Shown one piece after another: positions 38,701 to 47,300 of a stretch of 64,000 nt of DNA (within the stretch, counting starts at the first letter, position 1; each line of letters starts with the position of its first letter). The DNA comes from Archivesica marissinica (lineage: Eukaryota; Mollusca; Bivalvia; Venerida; Vesicomyidae), in the NCBI GenBank assembly GCA_014843695.1, contig CM026390.1, positions 6,023,301-6,087,300 of the forward strand. The letters are read 5' to 3'. The notes under the pieces were generated by a model. It ran no database searches and was not told the origin of the DNA. It was given only the letters and a program-made list of their open reading frames with translations. A program made the translations under genes and the position numbers.

Positions 38701-40006
38701 CAAATATCTGTCTAATCACTCTAAATGTCACAACTGTGTATAACTGGTAAGATACATTTTGATCATAAAACCCCTGTATTACATTATCTGCATTTAGAGC
38801 TATATTCAACCACAAAATAGTGGGGTGATGATAAACACACAACAAGTGTGACTGTTTAGCTTTATTTTACAATGATTGCGAAGCATGTTCAAACAACTTA
38901 TATTAATCACTCTCGTTGGTACGTATGAAAGCGTAAATGTGGTAATTCATGTGGGAGGTAACCTTAGAAAACCCACCTGTCCGATCTGGCGACCACTGTA
39001 CCATCTCGCATACTTCTCGATCCGAGGATCGAACCCGGGTTACATTGGTGAGAAGTGAGCGCACTAACCACTGTGCTAATCGGGCTAATATTGTACCCAT
39101 CTTGTAACAGCCTGATAACACAATCTGTATACGGCAACAATTAAATATATCATGTACTGGTCAATCTCATTGATATGTAGAGAGCAACTCTATTAATTCT
39201 AAGTTTAGTGTTTTATAAATTACATATCTAGGTTAACACCTTGTGTAATTCATTACCTACATGCTCATGTTTATTTCACATGAAATAATCTTGTATTTAA
39301 TAGACTGAATGTAAGACACAAGCGATTGGACAGACAGGCGTTGCTGAAGGGGGTGGAACTACCTATGATACAGGTAGCCACCGAACCACTTCCCCAGCCA
39401 TTGGAGCGTCCCACTGCCCCAGTGGAGCATGGCCACACTGCAATGGAATTTGTGGAACCTGACAACAGGGAGGGTGAGACTGTTGTGAGGAAACGGCGAC
39501 TTCCGAGGGCCACGTTGGACCCACGAGTGCCCAGCCCTCCAATTGAAGCTGGTGTGACTGGGCCTTTTGGGTGGCAGGGGCTCCCTCCACAACAGCCATT
39601 TTGGTGTGGTGCAGAGGCAGTGCAACAGCCACACTTTATGCCACCACAGATGCCACCACAGATGCCACCACCGATGCCATATGGGTCACAGGCATGGCCT
39701 GGTTGGTTTGGTTGGCCTGGGTGGCCCTCTGCTCAGGCACAGCCTCCACCTTCTCCATCCCCCCAAATCGTTGATTCTTATCACAGTGCCTGGAGGCAAA
39801 AACAGGCACTGAAAGAAGATGTCGATAGACAAGAGAGAGGAGAGCCCGTGAAGAAGCGATACAAGAAACTGTCAATGCAGTACCTCTGTTCCAAGTGCCA
39901 GGAACCCAAAACTAAGGCTACTGGTCATACACAGTACAGGGGTAACTGGTACTGCCCTTCTTCCGGGAAGAGTGTAGAGGAATGGCGTTTAAGCCGTAAC
40001 AAATAA
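32176..40006 (+). CDS. Uncharacterised transposase-like gene, six exons visible, 5' end missing, two in-frame stops
   Basis: Overall span of one split gene. The six exons join in consistent phase (1, 1, 0, 2, 2) at GT-AG introns and together encode about 920 residues from a partial start. From memory, exons 1, 2, 5 and 6 resemble the C-terminal part of large uncharacterised proteins present in many copies in fish and invertebrate genomes. I associate their N-terminal halves with a zinc-ribbon domain (DUF6729), though I cannot confirm this here. The conserved Asp-x-x-His and Ser-Leu-Glu-Ser-x-His segments of exon 1 suggest an RNase-H-fold (DDE-type) transposase ancestor; that is inference. A TAG (35183-35185) and a TGA formed across the exon 5/6 junction interrupt the frame, with no frameshifts. 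It may be a recent pseudogene, or a live gene ending at the first stop. No function should be assumed. Confidence 0.7.
32755..33626 (+). other. Intron 1
   Basis: GTAAGTAAG at the 5' end and GCTTAG at the 3' end. No gene inside. It contains one copy of a roughly 50-bp dispersed element at 33227-33279 that recurs in intron 5. Confidence 0.75.
33227..33279. repeat. Dispersed short repeat, copy 1 (intron 1)
   Basis: Reads TTTATTTTAACATGATTGCG onward to ATTAATCGCTC. It aligns by eye at roughly three quarters identity with 38861-38912, in the same orientation. It may be a fragment of a low-copy transposon or a SINE tail. In the second copy it lies just before the SINE. Confidence 0.5.
33627..33839 (+). 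CDS. Exon 2 of transposase-like gene
   Basis: The acceptor CATTGCTTAG ends at 33626. Exon 1 and exon 2 join to give IPG-WRCNAVHTKMYMLEGCSR, and the donor G|GTAAGATT follows 33839, leaving one base of a Gly codon. It encodes about 71 residues, including MYMLEGCSRWNMNRA and LSKEIIGHELLSNFIPPGKSTG. The motif of a hydrophobic helix followed by LEG-x2-RWN matches what I recall immediately after the FIPG junction in the family. This supports exon order and frame. Confidence 0.75.
33840..34505 (+). other. Intron 2
   Basis: GTAAGATT at the 5' end and TGTTGCAG at the 3' end. AT-rich, with several short chance open frames and no recognisable feature. Confidence 0.7.
34506..35251 (+). CDS. Exon 3: Pro-rich linker and C2H2 zinc finger, with in-frame TAG
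   Basis: The acceptor AATGTTGCAG ends at 34505. The first residues GELIAVEYLLAQTG continue the family alignment from exon 2. An acidic stretch (ELEEVQVDEFWDE) follows, then about 120 residues rich in Pro, Ser and Thr encoded by imperfect short repeats, then one C2H2 zinc finger with C-x2-C-x12-H-x3-H spacing (FECSLC...HMKVH, 35108-35170). TAG at 35183-35185 ends this frame. After the TAG the same frame stays open for 22 codons (DQTVVVKPVDVGSSEDLSPE) up to a good donor AAG|GTAAAT after 35251. That tail then joins exon 4 in phase 0. If translation really stops at TAG, exons 1-3 give a zinc-finger-ended protein of at least 488 residues. Confidence 0.7.
34690..35070 (+). repeat. Proline-rich coding repeat inside exon 3
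   Basis: Imperfect tandem repetition of CCATCAGCT, CCATCAACT and CCACCACGTCTG units. In the gene frame it reads PSPTPPPRLPSA and similar. The +2 frame is also open here and reads Ser/Thr/Ala-rich, as expected of a repeat with a 3-bp multiple. It probably forms a disordered spacer between the transposase-like part and the zinc finger. Confidence 0.75.
35108..35170 (+). other. C2H2 zinc-finger motif
   Basis: Encodes C-S-L-C, twelve residues, then H-M-K-V-H, a textbook C-x2-C-x12-H-x3-H finger with the usual aromatic Phe before the first Cys and hydrophobic core positions (F, L). A single finger, close to the in-frame TAG. A role in DNA or RNA binding is typical of the fold but is not shown here. 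Confidence 0.85.
35252..37757 (+). other. Intron 3, containing a 33-bp satellite
   Basis: Starts GTAAATGTG and ends ACTTTCAG. The first 720 bp (35252-35974) are unique with no gene. The rest is the 33-bp tandem array followed by 44 bp of unique sequence before exon 4. Array growth has made this by far the longest intron of the gene. Confidence 0.65.
35975..37713. repeat. Intronic minisatellite, 33-bp unit, about 52 copies
   Basis: Very homogeneous tandem array of a monomer containing TAGGTTAATGTTACAAGTAC then GGTATATGTTATG. The few variants are TATATATT, GTGTATG and TATGCAGG. One copy near 36379 carries a 21-bp insertion (starting AGTGGTTTGTTG). Since 33 is divisible by 3, both strands stay open for more than 570 codons (unit MLQVRYMLCRL on plus, TCNINLHNIYR on minus). 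That is arithmetic, not evidence of a protein. Confidence 0.96.
37758..38020 (+). CDS. Exon 4 of transposase-like gene
   Basis: The acceptor CATACTTTCAG ends at 37757 and the donor GAG|GTAAGTG follows 38020, leaving two bases (AG). It encodes 87 residues beginning DKQQDYRGVPGWEAVDALAN and ending in a basic tail PGPWRASRKRSGSAPGQQAAKR. The segment VPGWEAVDALANYLVCL followed by a helix and LYTRLDKLD resembles the region I recall after the linker in this family. It follows the 2.5-kb intron that contains the 33-bp satellite. Confidence 0.7.
38021..38488 (+). other. Intron 4
   Basis: GTAAGTGTG at the 5' end, GTTTCAG at the 3' end. Unique AT-rich DNA with nothing recognisable. Confidence 0.7.
38489..38746 (+). 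CDS. Exon 5 of transposase-like gene
   Basis: The acceptor TTGTGTTTCAG ends at 38488 and the donor AACTG|GTAAGAT follows 38746. With the AG carried over from exon 4 it encodes 86 residues from RLYLAGRSAAQKLDTNRLSE to VTTVYN plus two bases (TG) of a final codon. Family-like features are SIVITYGHIQQLVQD and the stretch TNICLITLNVTTVYN, where homologues as I remember them continue with Trp. The unspliced genomic codon is indeed TGG, but the G is the first base of the intron. Confidence 0.7.
38861..38912. repeat. Dispersed short repeat, copy 2 (intron 5)
   Basis: Reads TTTATTTTACAATGATTGCG onward to ATTAATCACTC. It is the counterpart of 33227-33279 in the same gene. Confidence 0.5.
38950..39088 (-). 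mobile_element. tRNA-derived SINE
   Basis: On the minus strand the element begins AGCCCGATTAGCACAGTGGT, with an A-box-like TAGCACAGTGG (39068-39078) and a B-box GGTTCGATCC (39026-39035), spaced as in a tRNA gene. A body containing GGACAGGTGGGTTTTC and CCTCCCAC follows. The tail phrase resembles a widely shared SINE body that I recall from molluscs and other marine invertebrates. It is not a functional tRNA: no acceptor stem closes it. Confidence 0.75.
39304..40006 (+). CDS. Exon 6: C-terminal exon with Pro-rich region and zinc knuckle
   Basis: The acceptor TTAATAG ends at 39303; the terminal TAA is 40004-40006. It encodes 233 residues beginning LNVRHKRLDRQALLKGVELP, a family-like segment. 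A Pro/Met/Trp-rich region follows (MPPQMPPQMPPPMP, WPGWFGWPGWP), then a basic patch KKRYKK, then a putative zinc-binding motif C-x2-C-x9-H-x8-C at 39887-39955 (CSKCQEPKTKATGHTQYRGN followed by WYC). The family typically ends in such a ribbon, as I recall. Joining exon 5 (TG) to this exon's first base (A) makes TGA, so under strict GT-AG splicing the exon is not reached by translation, even though its own frame is intact. Confidence 0.7.
39887..39955 (+). other. C-terminal CCHC zinc-knuckle-like motif
   Basis: Within exon 6, Cys and His spaced C-x2-C-x9-H-x8-C with a KTKATGHTQYRG core and WYCP at the end. The arrangement predicts a small zinc ribbon or knuckle. It is followed by only 16 residues before the stop. 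Confidence 0.65.
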
Positions 40007-40007
40007 A
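40002..40007 (+). promoter_or_regulatory. Polyadenylation signal overlapping the stop codon
   Basis: AATAAA overlaps the TAA stop of exon 6. Further AATAAA hexamers occur at 40129-40134 and 40174-40179, which are more plausible positions for a usable 3' UTR. Confidence 0.45.
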
Positions 40008-40545
40008 ATAATTTTATGGTGGGAATGTGATGTTTATAAAACCGTATCTACAATTGTGAAGCACCTGAAGAGACCAATTACTCCTGAATATATGTTTATA
40101 TAGAAAGTGTTGATGTTTAAATGGGCATAATAAATCCCAAGCAGCGATAGGGTTAAAGTATATGATGTTGTGTAATAAAACAAAGTATGTATTCTGAAAT
40201 ATTTTTGACAAATGTGCCACAAGAAGATGCAGCTACTGAAGTTAATCTTGATACTGGTTTATTATCTATGACAAAGACACTTGGGTGTAACATAGGTAAA
40301 CGTGAGATGTTTTCCTTGAGGTGGACTGTTGCAAGTTTGTTTTATTTGCTAAGATTCTTCTGGTCGTTAAAAAAAGCCACACTGTTCAGGAAGAACAATA
40401 TATCAGGAGCAGGAAAAGGATTTGAATTTAACCCAAAATCTGTTATATATAAATGATGTATTTGAAATGTGCAGTCGACCATACTTCGACATAACCCGCA
40501 TGAGATAACACAAGTATACTGTACAGTATTCTGTTGTGCTATAAT
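40008..40545. other. Unique 3' flank of the gene
   Basis: AT-rich DNA with two further AATAAA hexamers. A 90-codon open frame (40187-40456) has no recognisable domain, and I see no gene here. Confidence 0.6.
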
Positions 40546-41920
40546 GGGCAATGTGCTAAATATGTTGTATTATTGGGATGTGCTAGAGATGATGTATTAT
40601 TACAATGTGCTAGAGATGATGTATTATTACAATGTGCTAAAGATGTTGTATTATTGCAATGTGCTAAAGATGATGTATTACTACAATGTGCTAGAGATGA
40701 TGTATTATTACAATGTGCTAGAGATGTTGTATTATTACAATGTGCTAGAGATGATGTATTATTACAATGTGCTAGAGATGATGTATTATTACAATGTGCT
40801 AGAGATGTTGTATTATTACAATGTGCTAGAGATGTTGTATTATTGCAATGTGCTAGAGATGTTGTATTATTGCAATGTGCTAAAGATGTTGTATTATTAC
40901 AATGTGCTAGAGATGTTGTATTATTACAATGTGCTAGAGATGTTGTATTATTGCAATGTGCTAAAGATGTTGTATTATTGCAATGTGCTAACGATGTTGT
41001 ATTATTACAATGTGCTAGAGATGTTGTATTATTGCAATGTGCTAAAGATGTTGTATTATTGCAATGTGCTAAAGATGTTGTATTATTGCAATGTGCTAAC
41101 GATGTTGTATTATTGCAATGTGCTAAAGATGTTGTATTATTGCAATGTGCTAACGATGTTGTATTATTGCAATGTGCTAAAGATGTTGTATTATTGCAAT
41201 GTGCTAAAGATGTTGTATTATTGCAATGTGTTAGAGATGATGTATTATTGCAATGTGCTAACGATGTTGTATTATTGCAATGTGCTAAAGATGTTGTATT
41301 ATTGCAATGTGTTAGAGATGATGTATTATTGCAATGTGCTAAAGATATTGTATTATTGACATGTGCTAAAGATGTTGTATTATTGACATGTGCTAAAGAT
41401 GTTGTATTATTGCAATGTGCTAAAGATATTGTATTATTGACATGTGCTAAAGATATTGTATTATTGCAATGTGCTAAAGATGTTGTATTATTGCAATGTG
41501 CTTAAGATATTGTATTATTGACATGTGCTAAAGATGTTGTATTATTGCAATGTGCTAAAGATATTGTATTATTGACATGTGCTAAAGATATTGTATTATT
41601 GACATGTGCTAAAGATGTTGTATTATTGGGATGTGCTAGAGATGATGTATTATTGCAATGTGTTAGAGATGTTGTATTATTGCAATGTGCTAAAGATGTT
41701 GTATTATTGCAATGTGCTAACGATGTTGTATTATTGCAATGTGCTAAAGATGTTGTATTATTGCAATGTGTTAGAGATGATGTATTATTGCAATGTGCTA
41801 AAGATGTTGTATTATTGCAATGTGCTAAAGATGTTGTATTATTGCAATGTGCTAGAGATGTTGAATTATTGCAATGTGCTAGAGATGTTGAATTATTGCA
41901 ATGTGCTAGAGATGTTGAGA
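40546..41920. repeat. Minisatellite, 27-bp unit, about 51 copies
   Basis: Tandem 27-bp monomers containing GATGTTGTATTATTGCAATG then TGCTAAA. Left-hand copies are mostly GAGATGATG/TTACAATG, the middle copies are AAAGATGTTG/TTGCAATG, and later copies include TTGACATG and GTTGAATT forms. The 27-bp period is a multiple of 3, so two plus-strand frames stay open for long distances (units DVVLLQCAK and MLYYCNVLK). No start, splice or composition evidence supports coding. Confidence 0.95.
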
Positions 41921-42776
41921 TAGTTGAAATACTTGAGATTCTGCTGCAAATGTTTATGTAGTGTTACTTTAAGATAGGACAGGTGTGGTATACTGTACTT
42001 TAAGATATGACTGGTGTGGTATACTGTACAACAATATGCTTGCAATACAACTTGCACGGTACAATGCGTACAAATACTGGTATGTGCGCTACAAACAACA
42101 CAACTTTGTTGAAATTTGTTAAGAGTGTTTCGATACATATAATTGCATCTTAGTTTTAAAACTATAATAGATGTAAGAACTTGTTTCGAGCTAAAATAAA
42201 TGTGTATAAACTAACTTAAGAGTCAGACAGCTTGATGAATAAAATAATGACTTTCGTTGGCGTTATTTGGATCTTCACATGTAATTATTAGTTCAGTTTA
42301 TACATATGTATTTTACCATGTTATTTTTACTGTTTCCAACATGTTTGGCAGTTATGATTTGCAAATTGACATTAATTGCAAATTAAAAGTAGGTGGCGGT
42401 TGATATGCATGAATGACATAACTACTTTGCATTAACTTGATCGTTTTGACAGTTCTATGATCAAGAATGATGTAAATGTTTACTACAGTTGCAATGCTGT
42501 TTTGTTATCAATTGTTTCTGTAAAGCTAGTTTTGTTCTTTTGACTGAGTTCATAGTGTTTGTCCAACTGAGGAGTCCCAGGACACTATGGATCAAATACT
42601 AAAGTTGTGTACAGTAAGTAAACTATTAAACTTCTGGTTATTTTAAAGATCACAGGAATGAAATTATGCAATACTTATATTGGGTAGTAGTATAAATAGG
42701 TGTTAATTGAATACAATCATAGTTTTCGAGAACTTTGATGTGTCTTTAGCATTTTGATAACCGTTGCACTAATTTT
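41921..42776. other. Unique spacer
   Basis: AT-rich with no gene. It contains a two-copy 31-bp tandem duplication (41965-42026) and a hairpin at 42551-42589 in which CATAGTGT pairs with ACACTATG. Confidence 0.6.
41965..42026. repeat. Two-copy 31-bp tandem duplication
   Basis: TACTTTAAGATAGGACAGGT plus 11 bp is followed at once by a copy starting TACTTTAAGATATGACTGGT. A young, minimal tandem duplication beside the 27-bp array. Confidence 0.85.
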
Positions 42777-43098
42777 ACGTCATTACGTACAGCGTGCCAG
42801 TAGTGACTTAAAGTCATTACGTGCATCGTGCCAGTAGTGACTTAACGTCATTAGGTGCAGCGTGCCAGTGGTGACTTAACGTCATTAGGTGCAGCGTGCC
42901 AATGGTGACTTAACGTTATTAGGTGCAGCGTGCCAATGGTGACTTAACGTTATTAGGTGCAGCGTGCCAGTGGTGACTTGATGTCATTAGGTACAGCGTG
43001 CCAGTGGTGACTTGATGTCATTAGGTACAGCGTGCCAGTGGTGACTTAACGTCATTAGGTACAGCGTGCCAGTGGTGACTTAACATCATTAGTTGCAA
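42777..43098. repeat. Minisatellite, 34-bp unit, about 9 copies
   Basis: The unit contains CATTAGGTGCAGCGTGCCAG then TGGTGACTTAACGT. Variants include ACGTAC/AGGTGC and CCAGTAG/CCAATGG. The last copy decays into TTAGTTGCAACA. Confidence 0.93.
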
Positions 43099-43900
43099 CA
43101 TTTACAAAGTTGAATAGCATGATGCTATGCAAAAAATAGTAGTCTCCAATTTAACCAGAAAGTTGTTAGTTTACATACAGTGATAATGGGACGAAACACA
43201 CCCGACAGCAGATCTAAAAGTGTACAATTATGATTGCATTTTATTAATTTCATTTTATTAATAATAAAGCTTTTCAGTCATTAAAAACTTAAATGAAGAT
43301 GTCTAAAAATGAATTTTTTGCTATGGTATTAATATAGATCAACGTGTCGGGGGTGTCTTGGAGGTTAACTGCAGAATGTTGTATATAGCTTGGTATGTAT
43401 GTTCCAACATTATGGGAATAGTGGAAGGAACTTGTCTTATTTTCAGGTATTGCTTCAATTGTTCTAATATTTTCCACTGTTGGAGAAATAGATCAATATT
43501 TATACAAAATGCAAATTAAAAATTATGTAAACAATCAATGTCATTATTGTCTTTCTATCCATAATTAATATGTGTTTACTTTACTTCTATTAGGCTGTGC
43601 GACGACATGGATACAACCGGATACAACCAAACCTTCGTCACTGAAAAGTTGATGCAACAAAACATGGAAATCCAGTTTTGTTATATCAACTTCACAGTAA
43701 GAAAAATGGTTGTATTAGGTTACAAATGGTGAGGAGAGGGGCAAATATTGGGGGAGAAAAAGTACTGGACCTGGTTTTGAACCGGTACCAGTCCTTTGAT
43801 TTTGCATTGTTTTCTTTGCCCCTCTTTGCCCCTTCTTCCCCTTTTCTTTGCCCCACCCAAGCAGTCCTTTATGCCCTGTTTTAGTGGTATACCCCAAGTT
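43099..43900. other. Unique spacer
   Basis: No convincing gene; short open frames only. The stretch 43820-43857 is pyrimidine-rich with repeated TTTGCCCC. A local inverted motif around 43769-43796 (GGACCTGG and ACCAGTCC arms) holds a B-box-like GGTTCAAAACC on the minus strand, but no A box was seen. Confidence 0.55.
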
Positions 43901-43998
43901 AGCAATCTTTAGCAATCTTTAGGAATGTTTAGGAAAGTTTAGGAAAGTTTAGGAAAGTGAGGAATTAAGTAGGAATTGGTTAGGAAAGTTTAGGAATG
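43901..43998. repeat. Short 10-bp tandem repeat
   Basis: About ten decamers of the type AGCAATCTTT, AGGAATGTTT and AGGAAAGTTT, becoming irregular to the right (GGAATTAAGT, AGGAATTGGT). Confidence 0.85.
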
Positions 43999-44036
43999 TC
44001 TTATATCGGCCAATCGCTTGGGTGTGACCGTACAAA

Positions 44037-44181
44037 AAAAATTTGTCAATCAGTCCTAAAAAAATATACGTATATAACGTATATGTCATATTGTCAGTAT
44101 GATAGTACGGTACTATCATACTGACAATATGACATATACGTTATATACGTATATTTTTTTAGGACTGATTGACAATTTTTT
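44037..44181. repeat. Perfect palindrome, 66-bp arms, 1-bp centre
   Basis: Bases 44043-44108 are the exact reverse complement of 44110-44175, with a single G (44109) between them. The symmetry continues outward to 44037-44181 with only one mismatched pair. Arm landmarks are TTGTCAATCAGTCCTAAAAA at the outside and CAGTATGATAGTAC at the centre. It could be a foldback or MITE-type element, a recent inverted duplication, or an assembly mirror. Confidence 0.95.
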
Positions 44182-44334
44182 ATGACTTGACATCTCATAA
44201 AACAAAACTAGGACTATTTTTTTTATTTACACTTAATAAACTTTGCATTTTATTTTGTACCAGAGTACCCCCTTTCTTGAGGGTGTAACAGAGCTCCCCC
44301 TTTTTTTTGACCAGGATGCCTCCCTATACTACTA
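44182..44334. other. Short spacer before array D
   Basis: AT-rich at first, then T- and C-rich runs (CCCCCTTTTTTTT). Nothing recognisable. Confidence 0.6.
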
Positions 44335-47300
44335 CCGAGCCCGGTCAGTACAGTATATTCCATGAACGGAGCCCAGTCAGTACAGTATATCCCATGAACC
44401 GAGCCCAGTCAGTACAGTATATCCCATGAACCGAGCCCAATCAGTACAGTATATCCCATGAACCAAGCCAAATCAGTACAGTATATCCCATGAACCGAGT
44501 CCAATCCGTAGAGTATATCCCATGAACCGAACCCAATCAGTACAGTATATACCATGAACCGAGCCCAATCAGTACAGTATATCCCATGAACCGAGCCCAG
44601 TCAGTAGAGTATATCCCATAAACCGAGCCCAGTCAGTATAGTATATCCCAAGAACAGAGCCCAGTCAGTACAGTATATCCCATGAACCGAGCCCAATCAG
44701 TACAGTATATCCCATGAACCGAGCCCAGTCAGTAGAGTATATCCCAAGCACAGAACCCAATCAGTACAGTATATCCCATGAACCGAGCCCAATCAGTACA
44801 GTATATCCCATGAACCGAGCCCAGTCAGTACCGTATATCCCATGAACCAAGCCCAGTCAGTACAGTATATCCCATGAACCGAGCCCAGTCAGTACAGTAT
44901 ATCCCATGAACCGAGCCCAGTCAGTACAGTATATCCCATGAACCGAGCCCAATCAGTACAATACATCCCATGAACCAAGCCCAATCAGTACAGTATATCC
45001 CATGAACCGAGCCCAATCAGTACAGTATATCCCATGAACCGAGCCCAATAAGTACAGTATATCCCATGAACCGAGCCCAATCAGTACAGTATACCACATG
45101 AACCGAGCCCAATCAGTACAGTATATCCCATCAACCAAGCCCAATCAGTAGAGTATATCCCATGAACCGAGCCAAGTCAGTACAGTATATTCCATGAACC
45201 AAGCCCAGTGAATACAGTATATTCCATGAACCAAGCCCAGTGAATACAGTATATCCCATGAACCAAGCCCAGTCAGTACAGTATATCCCATGAACCGAGC
45301 CCAGTCAGTACAGTATATCCCATGAACCGAGCCCAGTCAGTACAGTATATCCCATGAACCGAGCCCAATCAGTACAGTATATCCCATGAACCGAGCCCAA
45401 TCAGTACAGTATATCCCATGAACCGAGCCCAATCAGTACAGTATATCCCATGAACCAAGCCCAATCAGTACAGTATATCCCATGAACCGAGCCCAATCAG
45501 TACAGTATATCCCATGAACCGAGCCCAGTCAGTACAGTATATCCCATGAACCAAGCCCAGTCAGTACAGTATATCCCATGAACCGAGCCCAATCAGTACA
45601 GTATATCCCATGAACCGAGCCCAGTCAGTACAGTATATCCCATGAACCGAGCCCAGTCAGTACAGTATATCCCATGAACCGAGCCCAGTCAGTACAGTAT
45701 ATCCCATGAACCGAGCCCAATCAGTACAGTATATCCCATGAACCGAGCCCAATCAGTACAGTATATCCCATGAACCGAGCCCAATCAGTACAGTATATCC
45801 CATGAACCGAGCCCAATCAGTACAGTATATCCCATGAACCGAGCCCAATCAGTACAGTATATCCCATGAACCGAGCCCAATCAGTACAGTATATCCCATG
45901 AACCGAGCCCAATCAGTACAGTATATCCCATGAACCGAGCCCAATCACTACAGTATATCCCATGAACCGAGCCCAATCAGTACAGTATATTCCATGAACC
46001 AAGCCCAACCACTACAGTATATCCCATGAACCGAGCCCAATCAGTACAGTATACCCCATGAACCGAGCCCAATCAGTACAGTATATCCCATGAACCGAGC
46101 CCAATCAGTACAGTATATCCCATGAACCGAGCCCAGTCAGTACAGTATATCCCATGAACCGAGCCCAGTCAGTACAGTATATCCCAGGAACCGAGCCCAA
46201 TCAGTAGGGTATATCCCATGAACCGAGCCCAATCAGTAGAGTATATCCCATGAACCAAGCCCAATCAGTACAGTATATCCCATGAACCGAGCCCAGTCAG
46301 TACAGTATACCCCATGAACCAAGCCCAGTCAGTACAGTATATCCCATGAACCGAACCCAGTCAGTACCGTATATCCCATGAACCAAGTCCAGTCAGTACA
46401 GTATATCCCATGAACCGAGCCCAGTCAGTACAGTATATCCCATGAACCGAGCCCAGTCAGTACAGTATATCCCATGAACCGAGCCCAGTCAGTACAGTAT
46501 ATCCCATGAAAATCAGTACAGTATATCCCTGAACCAAGCCCAATCAGTACAGTATATCCCATGAACCGAGCCCAGTCAGTACAGTATATCCCATGAACCT
46601 AGCCCAATCAGTACAGTATATCCCATGAACCGAGCCCAGTCAGTACAGTATATCCCATGAACCGAGCCCAGTCAGTACAGTATATCCCATGAACCGAGCC
46701 CAATCAGTACAGTATATCCCATGAACCGAGCCCAATCAGTACAGTATATCCCATGAACCAAGCCCAGTCAGTAGAGTATATCCCAAGAACAGAACCCAAT
46801 CAGTACAGTATATCCCATGAACCGAGCCCAATCAGTACAGTATATCCCATGAACCGAGCCCAATCAGTACAGTATATCCCATGAACCAAGCCCAGTCAGT
46901 AGAGTATATCCCAAGAACAGAACCCAATCAGTACAGTATATCCCATGAACCGAGCCCAATCAGTACAGTATATCCCATGAACCGAGCCCAGTCAGTACAG
47001 TATATCCCATGAACCAAGCCCAGTCAGTACAGTATATCCCATGAACCGAGCCCAATCAGTACAGTATATCCCATGAACCGAGCCCAGTCAGTACAGTATA
47101 TCCCATGAACCGAGCCCAATCAGTACAGTATATCCCATGAACCAAGCCCAATCAGTACAGTATATCCCATGAACCGAGCCCAATCAGTACAGTATATCCC
47201 ATGAACCGAGCCCAATCAGTACAGTATATCCCATGAACCGAGCCCAATCAGTACAGTATACCCCATGAACCGAGCCCAATCAGTACAGTATATCCCATCA

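Larger units (their letters stand above)
38747..39303 (+). other. Intron 5, containing a SINE
   Basis: GTAAGATAC at the 5' end, TTTAATAG at the 3' end. It holds copy 2 of the dispersed short repeat and a tRNA-derived SINE on the minus strand. An alternative acceptor ATCTAG at 39231 would restore Trp at the split codon, but it reads into an in-frame TGA at 39281. Confidence 0.65.

Noticed and set aside
39020..39088. Functional tRNA gene on the minus strand
   Set aside because: A and B boxes are present, but there is no acceptor stem or anticodon arm, and SINE body sequence follows immediately.
40469..41961. Long plus-strand frames in the 27-bp array
   Set aside because: Two overlapping frames are both open because 27 is a multiple of 3. 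There is no start context, domain or family match.
42551..42589. Possible hammerhead ribozyme (CTGAGGAGTCCCAGGAC)
   Set aside because: It has a CTGAnGA-like core and a short stem II, but the required GAAA after stem II is absent (ACTA instead), and the stem II loop would be too tight. A simple hairpin is the safer reading.
43769..43796. B-box-like GGTTCAAAACC on the minus strand, possible second SINE
   Set aside because: No matching A box at tRNA spacing and no SINE body. It lies within a local inverted motif.
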